63,749 nt of DNA from Phenylobacterium sp. (GTDB taxonomy: Bacteria > Pseudomonadota > Alphaproteobacteria > Caulobacterales > Caulobacteraceae), in the NCBI RefSeq assembly GCF_016793225.1, contig NZ_JAEUMN010000184.1, positions 1 to 63,749 on the forward strand. Reading direction: 5' to 3'. Numbering within the stretch: the stretch's first letter is position 1; every line of letters starts with the position of its first letter. Positions 43,386-52,079 of the stretch are shown here, in pieces. A program made the translations under genes and the position numbers. The notes beneath the pieces are model-generated. The model searched no databases. It was given only the letters and a program-made list of their open reading frames with translations, and had not been told where the DNA came from.

Positions 43386-44087
43386 TTGACCACGGAAGCC
43401 AGTCTCGAGCCCCCGCTCCGCCCCTACTCGGTCGGACGCCGACTCGCGGCCGAGGCGCTGGGCGCCGCGCTGCTCCTCGCCGTGGTGGTCGGCTCCGGCA
43501 TCATGGGCGAGCGCCTGTCGGGCGGGAACGACGCGATCGCCCTCCTGGGCAACACGCTCTCCACAGGCGCCGGCCTCGTGGTCCTGATCACCATCTTCGG
43601 CCCGATCTCCGGGGCGCACTTCAACCCGGCGGTGACGCTGGTCTTCGCGCTGCGCCGCGAGATCGGCGCGCGGCTCGCCCTGGCCTACACGGTGGTCCAG
43701 GCCGCCGGCGGGATCCTGGGAGTCTGGGCGGCGCACGCCATGTTCGCCGAGCCCATCCTGCAGGTCTCGTCCAAGCTGAGGGACGGTCCGCCGCAGGCCT
43801 GGTCCGAAGGCGTCGCGACCTTCGGGCTCATCGCGACGATCCTCGGAACCCTGCGCTTCCGGCCCGAGGCGACGCCCTTCGCGGTCGGCCTCTACATCAC
43901 CTCCGCCTACTGGTTCACGGCGTCGACCTCCTTCGCCAACCCCGCGGTGACGGTGGCCCGGTCGCTCACCGACACCTTCGCCGGCATCGCGCCGGCATCG
44001 GCGCCCGCCTTCATCGCGGCCCAGGTCGTCGGCGCCGTCGCGGCGCTGGCCGCCATGGGCTGGCTGCTGAAGCCCTCGGCCGACTAG
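43386..44087 (+). CDS. aqpS: Aquaglyceroporin, arsenite channel (AqpS type)
   Basis: A 233-residue six-helix MIP channel. Both NPA half-helices are present: GAHFNPAVTL (about residues 76-85) and FANPAVTVARS (about 179-189). In Sinorhizobium-type operons such a channel replaces ArsB and lets As(III) made by ArsC flow out. The start is TTG at 43386, 4 bp after the arsC stop. Its stop shares a CTAG tetramer with the convergent CHAT gene stop. The operon position makes arsenite export the likely role rather than general water or glycerol transport. Confidence 0.92.
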   Translation: MTTEASLEPPLRPYSVGRRLAAEALGAALLLAVVVGSGIMGERLSGGNDAIALLGNTLSTGAGLVVLITIFGPISGAHFNPAVTLVFALRREIGARLALAYTVVQAAGGILGVWAAHAMFAEPILQVSSKLRDGPPQAWSEGVATFGLIATILGTLRFRPEATPFAVGLYITSAYWFTASTSFANPAVTVARSLTDTFAGIAPASAPAFIAAQVVGAVAALAAMGWLLKPSAD

Positions 44088-47000
44088 CGGCCCGCCACCG
44101 AGCCCGCCACGGCCACCGAACCCGTCTGCGTGCGCGGCAGCGGCCGCGCGCCGTCGCCGACCAGGGTGAACGGCGCCCAGAAGTAGGGATGGGCGGTGGC
44201 CTCCTGCTCGAGCAGCGCCTGCTGCGAGCGGCGCAGCGCGCCCGCCAGCGTCGGCTGGTCCGACGCGAAGACGCCCGTCATGAGCCGCACCACCGATTCC
44301 GAATCCACCGACCAGTGCGACACGACCAGGGTCCGCGAGCCGGCGTAGATCATGGCCCGGGTCAGCCCGCCCAGCGCCTCGCCGCCGCCCGTGAGGCCCG
44401 TGCGGTCGGCGCCCGCGCCCGCGCCACCGGTGTCGCAGGCCGCCAGGACCACCAGATCGGCGTCCAGGCGCAGGTTGAGGATCTCGCCGGTGTCCAGCAG
44501 GGCGTCGCTCTCGCCGCCCGGACCGAGCGACGTCACGAGCGCGGGCTCGGGCAGGCACGAATCCGGCTGCGGCAGCAGGCCGTGCGTGGCGAAGTACAGC
44601 ACCCTGTATCCGGACAGGTCCCGCCGTGCGATCAGCGCCTCGTCGTTGAAGTCGGCGCCCACCACCACATTGTTCGCCGCCCCGAGGCTGGCCCCGACCG
44701 CGCGCACCTCCTGCGCGGTCTCCGGCAGGGATTCGATGCCCAGCAGCGCCTCGCGCGTGCGGCCGCACACCTCGTCCAGCCGCGCCGAGCGGCGTCCGAA
44801 CGAGCGCGACAGATTGTAGGCGCGCGAACCCGCGCCCGGCCGCGCCAGGGCCGGGTCGCCGAAGCCGAGGTAGGGCTGCGACGCCCGCGAGGGCGCGAAC
44901 GCCCGGGACTGCAGGAAGCTGGCGCCCGACGTCACCAGCGACGTGTCGAGCCTGGCGCCCAGCCAGGCCGTCCGCCGGTAGTCCTGCTCGGCCCCCGCGG
45001 CCGGACGTTCGGCGACGAGCACGCCCACCGGCAGCGAGACGAGCAGTCCGGTCGGCTCGTAGATCAGGTGGCGCGCGGCCAGCAGCTCGGCCTTCGCGGG
45101 TCCCGCCAGCCGCTCGAAGAGGTCGGCGGCGCGGGCGACGTCGAACGCCACGAGGCTCTCGCCGGGTTCGAGCGCCACCCGCAGGAGGCGGACGTCCTCG
45201 TCGATCTGGGCCCGGGTGAGCGGGATGGCGTACGGCTTGACCGCCTCGGGCGTGACGACCACGCCATAGCTCTTGGCGCCAAGCGGCAGCACCTTGAGGT
45301 AGGCTTCGCCGGGGCGCAGCGCCTTCCGGATCTCGGCGGCGGTGGCGCCGGTGGCGATCAGCTGGTTGTACCGCGGGTCCGCGGCGAACAGCCGGGCCTC
45401 CAGGTCGTTCGCCTCGGCCTGGCGGGCGGCGAGCTGCGCCGCCAGCTCCCGGCGCAGCGCCTCCTGTCCTGCGCCCTCGGCCTGGACGGCCGCGATGGCG
45501 CTCTCGGTGGCGCGCACCCTGCGGCGGGCGTCCTCGAAGGCCCTGGCGAGGCCCGCGGTGGCGTCGTCGCCGGCCGCCACCCGGGCCGCCAGCCGGTTCA
45601 CCGTCTCGGCCGTCGCGCTAGGCACGATGATCTGGGCGGCCTCGAAGAAGCGCGCGGCCAGGGTCCCGTCCGCATCCTCGCCACGCGCGATCCGCGCCAG
45701 GAGGAGATCGAAGTACGGCGCCGTGGCGTCCGCCGATCCGCCGAGGCCGCCCCGCTGACTGCGGAACACCTCGATGGCGCGCTGGAACGTCGCCAGGGCT
45801 TCGCCCTCGCGCCCGGCGACCGCCTGAGCGCGGCCCAGGTCGAGCAGCAAGGCGCCCTCGGCGGCGCTCCCCGCATGGCGGGTGCGCAGCGTGGCGACGG
45901 CGTCCGCATAGCCGCGCGCGGCGTCGTCGGCGCGGCCGTCGCGCAGGTCGAGGGCCGCGATGTCGGCGTCGATCCGCGCCCGAAGCCAGGCCGTCACCCG
46001 GCCGACAGCCCCCGCGCGGACCAGGAGCGTCCGCGCCTGCGCCAGCGAGGCGCGGGCGGCGGCCCGGTCGCCCAGCTGGGCCTGCGACGTGCCGATGATC
46101 TGCAGCGCCTGGGCGTCCTGCGCCGCAAGCTGGTCCTCGACGCTGATGCGCGGCGCCTCCAGCTGGCCCTGCGCCGCCGATGGGGCGTTCAGCCGGCCGG
46201 CGAGGCCCGCATCGATGACCAGCCCCCCGGCCGGGCGCGCCGCGGCGCCTTCAGCGCTGCGGGCCGGCGCGGCGGCGCGCAGGCGCATGGCGGCCTGGGC
46301 CGACGAGATCGCGGCCGCGAAGCTGCCGCGGTTCCGCTCGTGCAGCGCGCGGTAGGTCTGGGCGCGGGCCCGCAGCAGCAGGTCGTCGCGCGGAACCAGG
46401 TCCTCGGCCTCGGCGAAGTAGACGTCGGCTTCCCCGAACCGCCCGGCGTTGGAGACATTGATGGCGAGGTTGAGAAGCGCGTCGGCCCGCAGCGCCGCGG
46501 GCGTCGACTCCGGCGTGGCCGCGTTCACGATCGCCCGGAAGGCCTGCTCGGCCTCGTCGAAGCGCCATTCGTTGTTCTGGACATAGCCGCGCGCCAGCAG
46601 GCGCTGTGGATCCACGGCCGCCGCCGCCTCGGCCGCCGCCAGGCCCTGCATGTTCGGGAAGTCGGCGGCGATCTCGGCCTGCGCCGCCGAGGTCTGGACG
46701 GCCGCCACGGCCGGCGGCCTGCCCCCGCCCACGACCCTCAGCCCGGCCTCGAGCACGTCGGCGAGCGGCGCGAGCCCTTCGGCGACGAGGGTCGCGCGTG
46801 ATCCTGGCGCGGTGAAAACCACGTAGGGCGAGGCGCCGTCCCCGGTGCGGCAGGCCGTGCGCTCGCCGCCCCGCGCCGCCGGCTTCGGGGGCTGGCACGT
46901 CGCCCGGTCCTGGAGCGCGCGCCGCCAGGCGTCCACCCGGCCCGGGGGCAGCTGGTAGAGCCGCCCCAGCGTTGCGCCATATCCCCGGCAGCGGACCCGC

Positions 47001-47182
47001 CAGGCCTTCGCGCCGCTCCCCTGCGCCACGGCGTCCTGGTAGTCGCGGACGGCGTCGCACACCGCGCCGCTCTCGGCGCTCTGGCCGAGGGGGAAGGTCT
47101 CCGGGGCCGGAGCCGCCTGGACAGCCCCGCCTGCGGCGGCCGCCGCCAGGGCCAGCACCACGCGCTGCAGGAAGCGGGTCAT
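44084..47182 (-). CDS. Exported TPR-CHAT domain protein (caspase-like) in a two-partner secretion operon
   Basis: A 1032-residue protein with a signal peptide (VVLALAAAAAGGAVQAA, about 8-24). A long Ala-rich helical middle (about 190-640) contains TPR-like units (LARGYVQNNEWRFDEAEQAF, ARASLAQARTLLV). A C-terminal CHAT domain (about 700-1010) has the caspase-type dyad readable as His867 in LYFATHGLLP and Cys916 in VVLAACDTGG, followed by GLTRAMIYAGSRTLVVSHW. It starts in an ATGA overlap with the TpsA stop, so it is made with the secretion pair. Export and peptidase activity are inferred from these features. Proteolytic processing of TpsA is one possible job. Confidence 0.88.
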   Translation of the reverse strand: MTRFLQRVVLALAAAAAGGAVQAAPAPETFPLGQSAESGAVCDAVRDYQDAVAQGSGAKAWRVRCRGYGATLGRLYQLPPGRVDAWRRALQDRATCQPPKPAARGGERTACRTGDGASPYVVFTAPGSRATLVAEGLAPLADVLEAGLRVVGGGRPPAVAAVQTSAAQAEIAADFPNMQGLAAAEAAAAVDPQRLLARGYVQNNEWRFDEAEQAFRAIVNAATPESTPAALRADALLNLAINVSNAGRFGEADVYFAEAEDLVPRDDLLLRARAQTYRALHERNRGSFAAAISSAQAAMRLRAAAPARSAEGAAARPAGGLVIDAGLAGRLNAPSAAQGQLEAPRISVEDQLAAQDAQALQIIGTSQAQLGDRAAARASLAQARTLLVRAGAVGRVTAWLRARIDADIAALDLRDGRADDAARGYADAVATLRTRHAGSAAEGALLLDLGRAQAVAGREGEALATFQRAIEVFRSQRGGLGGSADATAPYFDLLLARIARGEDADGTLAARFFEAAQIIVPSATAETVNRLAARVAAGDDATAGLARAFEDARRRVRATESAIAAVQAEGAGQEALRRELAAQLAARQAEANDLEARLFAADPRYNQLIATGATAAEIRKALRPGEAYLKVLPLGAKSYGVVVTPEAVKPYAIPLTRAQIDEDVRLLRVALEPGESLVAFDVARAADLFERLAGPAKAELLAARHLIYEPTGLLVSLPVGVLVAERPAAGAEQDYRRTAWLGARLDTSLVTSGASFLQSRAFAPSRASQPYLGFGDPALARPGAGSRAYNLSRSFGRRSARLDEVCGRTREALLGIESLPETAQEVRAVGASLGAANNVVVGADFNDEALIARRDLSGYRVLYFATHGLLPQPDSCLPEPALVTSLGPGGESDALLDTGEILNLRLDADLVVLAACDTGGAGAGADRTGLTGGGEALGGLTRAMIYAGSRTLVVSHWSVDSESVVRLMTGVFASDQPTLAGALRRSQQALLEQEATAHPYFWAPFTLVGDGARPLPRTQTGSVAVAGSVAGR

Positions 47183-49821
47183 TGCGGGTCCTTCCGCCAG
47201 ATCTCTTCGTTGCCCGAGCCAGTGATGACCGGTTCGGTCTCGCGCTCGTCCTCGTCCACCCTGGGCAGGGTGGGGATCATCAGCGGCGGGTCGACCGGAG
47301 CGGCCGCGGCGGCGGGCTGGAACTGCTCGACCCGGAACTGGGCCGCAGGCGTCGAGACCGAGCAGCCGACGCCCAGCGGGCAGCCGTTGACGCGCACGGC
47401 GCCGGAGATGGCCGCGCCGGCGTCGTCGACGACCAGCCGGCGCGAGAACGCCGCCTGCTTGCCCGAGACCAGACCGGTCTCGCCGGCCAGCGAGCCGAAG
47501 ACGTCGACGGTTTCCGGCGAGCCCGCGATCGCCAGCAGCGGCGCGGTCGCCGAAACGCCGGAGCCGGAGAGGTAGAAGCCGCCCTCCTGGCCCAACGGAC
47601 CGGTGTTCTGCTGCAGGATGCGGTCGCCGGCGCTCATCCTGACGCTGCCCGCCACCAGGAACAGGCGGCCGATTTCCGAGCCCTGGGCCTCGACGCCCGA
47701 CGGCAGGCCGCGGGCGATGTCGATGGTCTCTGGCGGCGCATCGTCGACCAGGTCGATGAAGCGGCTGGAGCCGATGAGGATGTCGCTGATCGCGTTCAGC
47801 TCGACCGACTGGAAGCCGCGCACATTGGTGAAGCCCGCGGTGGCGTCGCCGCCGGCTGTCCCCAGCGCGCCCGAGAGCAGGATCCGCGTCGGCCGCCAGG
47901 CCTCGTTGGCGGGATCGCCGATGCGCAGGCTGCCCCCCGCGCCCGTCACGTCCAGCGTCCCGGTGATGTTCACCGCCCGGCCGGAATGGGCGAAGAGGTT
48001 CAGGTTCGGGATGCGGCTGGTGTCGATGGTGGCGTTCAGCACCGTGAAGTCGCCGTAGGCTGGGTTGGGGTTGCCGGGGGTCGGCACGCTCTGGCCGGCA
48101 TAGAGGTTGAGGGCGCCGGTGACCCGGATGCGCTGCAGTTCGTCGTTGGTCAGGCCGGTGGGGCCGTCGCCGCCGAGACGGAACGAACCGGCCGAGCCCT
48201 CGATGCTGAGGTTGGCCGCCGTGAAGCTGCCGGTGAGGTTGACCTCGGGCGCGCGGACCAGCGCGTCGCCCGAAACGGCGACATTGCCCAGCCGGACCAC
48301 CAGCGAGGTGGCGGTCAGGGTCGGCGTGGTCACCGCGCCGAGGTCGATGCCCGTGGCGGACCCGAGGGTCGCGGAGGTGGATCCGGTGAGGGCTGCGATG
48401 TTGATCGGGCCGCCGGCGGAGAGGGTCACCGCCCCGCCCGAGAGTTTGGCCACGTTGATCGAACCGGCGGCCGAGATCGACAGACTGCCGACGCTGGACA
48501 GCAGGTTCCCCGTGAGCGCCTGGTTGTTCAGGATCGAGAGGTTCCCGCCGCTGGTGGCGCGGTCGAACGTGGTCGCGCCGGCCCGGCTGCCGAAGAAGAG
48601 GTCGCCGGCCGCGGTGATCGTGGGGATCAACAGGTCCCGCCCGGCCACGATGTTGGCCCCGCGGGCGTTCACGCCGGCGTCGCCCGAGCTGACGCCGCCC
48701 GGGATGCTGACCCTGGACCCGCCGATGACCAGCCCCTGGCCCGCGCGGACCCGCGTCGCCGTCAGGTCGCCCTGGGGCGCCATATCGTAGTTCACCCCGG
48801 TCAGGATGATGTTCACGTTGCCGTCGGCGTTGACCTCGCCGATCCGGGCCGAGCCGGTGGTGAGGCCGGGCACATGGTGGACGACCGGCGCGTTGTCGCC
48901 CGGTCCCGGCTGGCCCAGGATGACGTTCCGCCCCGTGGTGATGGTGACCTGGCCGTACGCGGCGATGGACGATCGGGCCGTGAGCAGCCCGGGCGCGTTG
49001 ATCATCTCGCTGGCGACGGCGGCGCGGCTGTAGGCGGCGAGGTAGATGGTGCCCGAGGTGGTCTGGCCGGCGATGGTCATCGCGTTGGTGATCGGCGTGC
49101 CCGCGGCGCGGTTCGGGATGATGAAGGTGAAGAGCGTCAGGTCGTTGTTGAAGGTCGGGAAGAACTGCAGCTCGAAGCTGTCTGCAGCGAGGTAGAGCGC
49201 CGAGCCCTGGTCCGAGACGGTGACCGTGGATCCGGCGGCGGTCGTCACCCGCGGCGCGGCGAAGGCGATGGTGCCGGTGGCGTTGAACTGGGCGCCCGCG
49301 GCGACCGTGACCGGCCCGCCGCTCCCCGAGCCCGTGTAGTGGATGTTGATGTTCGACGGGTTGAGGAATTCGCCGACGTTGGGCGCCGCGCTGGTCGCGA
49401 GCAGGCCGCCCACGTCGACGCGGGCGTTGCCGCCGAACGCGACGCCCAGCGGCGAATAGAACCAGACGTGGCCGCCGGCCGGCCCCCCGACGACCTGGCT
49501 CGCCGCGACCCGGCCGTCGATGCTGATGGCCGAGCCGGTGACGCGGTTGAGGACGAACCAGTTGCGCTGGTCGAACAGGAACTCAGCGCGCTCGGCCGAG
49601 GTGAGGTTGAAGCTCGTCCAGTCGATGATCGTGCGCGGGGCGTTGAGGTCGACGCGGACGGTGGTGGCGTTGGGGTTGGTGATGGTGGGTTGCGCCCCGC
49701 CGGCGCTCACCTGCGGCGGCGGCGAGCCCAGCACGGGCAGCGCGGCGGCGCTGGCGGCCGACAGCAGGGCGACGGCGGCGGTTCCCAGGAGGAGCGGACG
49801 GCGGGACGTTTGGTTACGCAT
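47179..49821 (-). CDS. TpsA-type exoprotein, filamentous haemagglutinin N-terminal domain
   Basis: An 880-residue secreted beta-helix protein. After a signal peptide (LLLGTAAVALLSAASAAA) comes the TPS domain: RTIIDWTSFNLTSAERAEF, RVTGSAISIDGRVAA, and GLLATSA. The usual NPNGI motif is replaced here by SPLGV in VWFYSPLGVAFGG. Repetitive beta-helix stretches follow (AGSINVAKLSGGAVTLSAGG and similar), and the end carries VNGCPLGVGC, a Cys pair, then an acidic tail. It is short for a haemagglutinin, so it may be a compact adhesin or ligand. It lies 8 bp after tpsB and overlaps the CHAT gene by 4 bp. ATG 49821 begins the signal peptide. Confidence 0.88.
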   Translation of the reverse strand: MRNQTSRRPLLLGTAAVALLSAASAAALPVLGSPPPQVSAGGAQPTITNPNATTVRVDLNAPRTIIDWTSFNLTSAERAEFLFDQRNWFVLNRVTGSAISIDGRVAASQVVGGPAGGHVWFYSPLGVAFGGNARVDVGGLLATSAAPNVGEFLNPSNINIHYTGSGSGGPVTVAAGAQFNATGTIAFAAPRVTTAAGSTVTVSDQGSALYLAADSFELQFFPTFNNDLTLFTFIIPNRAAGTPITNAMTIAGQTTSGTIYLAAYSRAAVASEMINAPGLLTARSSIAAYGQVTITTGRNVILGQPGPGDNAPVVHHVPGLTTGSARIGEVNADGNVNIILTGVNYDMAPQGDLTATRVRAGQGLVIGGSRVSIPGGVSSGDAGVNARGANIVAGRDLLIPTITAAGDLFFGSRAGATTFDRATSGGNLSILNNQALTGNLLSSVGSLSISAAGSINVAKLSGGAVTLSAGGPINIAALTGSTSATLGSATGIDLGAVTTPTLTATSLVVRLGNVAVSGDALVRAPEVNLTGSFTAANLSIEGSAGSFRLGGDGPTGLTNDELQRIRVTGALNLYAGQSVPTPGNPNPAYGDFTVLNATIDTSRIPNLNLFAHSGRAVNITGTLDVTGAGGSLRIGDPANEAWRPTRILLSGALGTAGGDATAGFTNVRGFQSVELNAISDILIGSSRFIDLVDDAPPETIDIARGLPSGVEAQGSEIGRLFLVAGSVRMSAGDRILQQNTGPLGQEGGFYLSGSGVSATAPLLAIAGSPETVDVFGSLAGETGLVSGKQAAFSRRLVVDDAGAAISGAVRVNGCPLGVGCSVSTPAAQFRVEQFQPAAAAAPVDPPLMIPTLPRVDEDERETEPVITGSGNEEIWRKDPQ

Positions 49822-49829
49822 GCCTGGCC

Positions 49830-51521
49830 TCAGAAGAACCGGGTGGTGAGGTTGAGGGTGAGCCGGGGCGAGGGCCTGGCCCGGTCGCCCTCGCGCCGAT
49901 CCAGCGGATAGGCCCAGGTGATGTCGGCCACGCCGCGCGGCCCCACCGGGACCTGGACGCCGACGCCGGCCGAGGTCAGCGTCTGGGCGAGGCCGCCGAT
50001 GTCGCGATCCCAGGTTCGCGCAGCGTCGACGAAGGCGAACGGCAGGACCAGGAGCCCGGCCCTGGGCTGGAACGGTCCGGCGCGCAGCTCCAGGCTGCCG
50101 GCCAGGGCGCTGTCGCCGGAGGTGAAGGCGGGGTCGTAGCCGCGGCCGATGGTGAGCGCGCCCGCGGTGTACTCCTCGTAGGCCACGAGCGGCTTCTTCG
50201 AGTACTGGCCCTCGAGGCGTCCCACGAAGACGAGCCGCGGCGAGAGGCCGGCGTAGACCTCGGCGTGGCCGTAGGCGACGAGCGCGCCGGGGTCCGCCTC
50301 GAAGCGCGACAGAAGGGGGTCGCCGTCGCCGCGTCCGCCCAGGCCCTCGATGCCGAGACGCAGGCCCAGCGCCGCCTGGCCGACGATCGGTCGGCCCTGG
50401 AGGTAGTGGGTGCGGTCGGCGCGGACCTCGGCCCAGGCCACGCGGATCTCGTCGTCGATCAGGGTCCCGGCGCCCGAGATGCGGGTCTCCTGGTCGATCA
50501 GCTCGAGGCCGCCGGCGATCCACAGGTTCTCGCGCCGCTTGCGCACGATCGGGTAGGCGAGCTCGGCGTTCACCACCAGGCTCTCGGAGCGGAGCTGAAG
50601 CGGCTTCAGCACGTCGCCAGGGCGGCCCTTGCCGTAGGCGATCGAGGCGCGGCCCGTCAGCCCTTCGCCGCCGAAGCGCGCCTCCTCCACGAGCTGAAGC
50701 ACCCACTGCTCGTTCTGGATCGTGCGGTAGGCGACCAGCGAGGTCTTCTCGCCGAATGCGGTGTGGGTGTGGAAGTCCGCCTGGGCCAGCACGCCCCAGC
50801 GGCCGGTCGCCTTGGCCTGCAGGTTCTGGACGTTGACGATCACGTCCTGCGGATCGCGCTGGACATTGAGGTCGAGGTCGACGGCGCCGCGCTCGCCGCC
50901 GGGGCTCGGCCGCACCGCCGCCTGGACGCGCAGACCCGGAAGGTCCGAAGCCAGCAGCACGTAGCGCTGCACCTGGTTGATGTCGAACGGCGTCATCCCC
51001 CGCAGCTTGGCGGCGTAGCGTTCCAGCATCGGCGCGGCCGGGCCGGCGTCGCCGCGGACGGTGACGTTGACGATGCGGGCCTCGATGACCTCGATGACGG
51101 CCACGCCGTCGGTCCCGATGGTCTGGGCCGGGATCTCGACCCGGGCGAGGACGCCACGGTCGAACAGCGCGTCGCTCACAGCGTCCCGGATCAGGCAGAG
51201 GTCGGCAGCGTCGCCGGCCGCGCGGTTCAGATAGGGCGCATAGGCCGGCGCCAGCGCCTCCGCGGGCACGCTCTCCAGACCGTTCAGCCGCACGGCGGTC
51301 ACGGTCAGGGGCGCGGGGTTCTCCGCGAGCGGGCATGGCCCGGCTTCGGGCGACGAGAAGAGGTCGGGCGCCGGGCCCGGCCGGGCCGGGGCCCGCTGCG
51401 CACGATCCAGTTCCTGGCGCGACGGCGCGGGGGCAGGCTGGCCGTGGGCGACGATCGGCGCCGCGCAGGCGCCCAGCGCAAGCGTCGTCGCCAGCAGGCG
51501 CGCTCCAAAACTCAATCGCAC
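49830..51521 (-). CDS. TpsB-type outer-membrane transporter (ShlB/FhaC/HecB family)
   Basis: A 563-residue outer-membrane beta-barrel with N-terminal POTRA domains, which recognises the TPS domain of the partner and exports it. The signal peptide is RLLATTLALGACAAPIVAHG. POTRA parts include LTVTAVRLNGLESVPAEALA and VAVIEVIEARIVNVTVRGD. The barrel carries the loop-6 motif ALTIGRGYDPAFTSGDSALAG, and the last strand ends LTLNLTTRFF with the aromatic C-terminus. GTG 51521, preceded by GGGGGGAGTC, is preferred to ATGs further up because the signal peptide starts there. It is the first gene of the TpsB-TpsA-CHAT operon. Confidence 0.92.
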   Translation of the reverse strand: MRLSFGARLLATTLALGACAAPIVAHGQPAPAPSRQELDRAQRAPARPGPAPDLFSSPEAGPCPLAENPAPLTVTAVRLNGLESVPAEALAPAYAPYLNRAAGDAADLCLIRDAVSDALFDRGVLARVEIPAQTIGTDGVAVIEVIEARIVNVTVRGDAGPAAPMLERYAAKLRGMTPFDINQVQRYVLLASDLPGLRVQAAVRPSPGGERGAVDLDLNVQRDPQDVIVNVQNLQAKATGRWGVLAQADFHTHTAFGEKTSLVAYRTIQNEQWVLQLVEEARFGGEGLTGRASIAYGKGRPGDVLKPLQLRSESLVVNAELAYPIVRKRRENLWIAGGLELIDQETRISGAGTLIDDEIRVAWAEVRADRTHYLQGRPIVGQAALGLRLGIEGLGGRGDGDPLLSRFEADPGALVAYGHAEVYAGLSPRLVFVGRLEGQYSKKPLVAYEEYTAGALTIGRGYDPAFTSGDSALAGSLELRAGPFQPRAGLLVLPFAFVDAARTWDRDIGGLAQTLTSAGVGVQVPVGPRGVADITWAYPLDRREGDRARPSPRLTLNLTTRFF

Positions 51522-52079
51522 GCGACTCCCCCCGCAGGCCGCAGCGAACCGCCGCCCCGCCAATCCTTCGGCTGAACGCCGCCGTGCCTCGGCGTCCGCC
51601 CCTGTCATGGCATTGAGACCGACGTTCGACGCGCGCGCAAGGTCGATCGAGAGCTTGCCGCCCCGTGACTCACCACCCAGCTCTCCCTTCGTGTCCCGCG
51701 GCCTGGTCGGCCGCAAAGGAAGCCCGAAGGGACAGGCGCCGCGGCGCGGCCCCAGAGGTCAGCCGCCCGAGATTTTTCACGCAGGCCGGAACCGGGCGGA
51801 CGTCCGGGCCTTGCGGAATGGTCAGGCTGCCGCGGAGCGACCCATGGGCGAACAGAACCGAAGAGCCGTCGAGATGGAGGCTTCGCCGGGCGATGCGGCG
51901 AAGCCACGGTCCCCGGAGCGCCCCGCGCCCCCGGGCCACGTCGACCCTGCCGAGGGCCGCGCCCTGGGCGTCGAGGCGGACGAACGGCAGACCGAGCGGC
52001 AGGCTCCGTCCCGCGCCGCGCCGGGCGAAGGCGCCGAGGACGACACTATCGGCTAGAGCCCGCTCCGAGGGCCGCGTCC
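51522..52079. other. 558-bp gap between tpsB and uvrC, no convincing gene
   Basis: Several short frames are open on both strands (for example + 51607-52056 and - 51670-51939), but all read as Arg/Pro/Ala-rich low-complexity sequence and have no good ribosome site with a coherent product. The tpsB promoter must lie near its right side on the minus strand, although no clear -35/-10 pair stands out. Confidence 0.55.

Noticed and set aside
46972-49911. 979-codon plus-strand frame opposite TpsA
   Set aside because: Low-complexity Arg/Gly/Asp sequence that mirrors the repetitive beta-helix codons; no start signal and no domain.
51607-52056. 149-codon plus-strand frame in the tpsB-uvrC gap
   Set aside because: Pro/Arg/Ala-rich, no ribosome site and no domain; read as non-coding.
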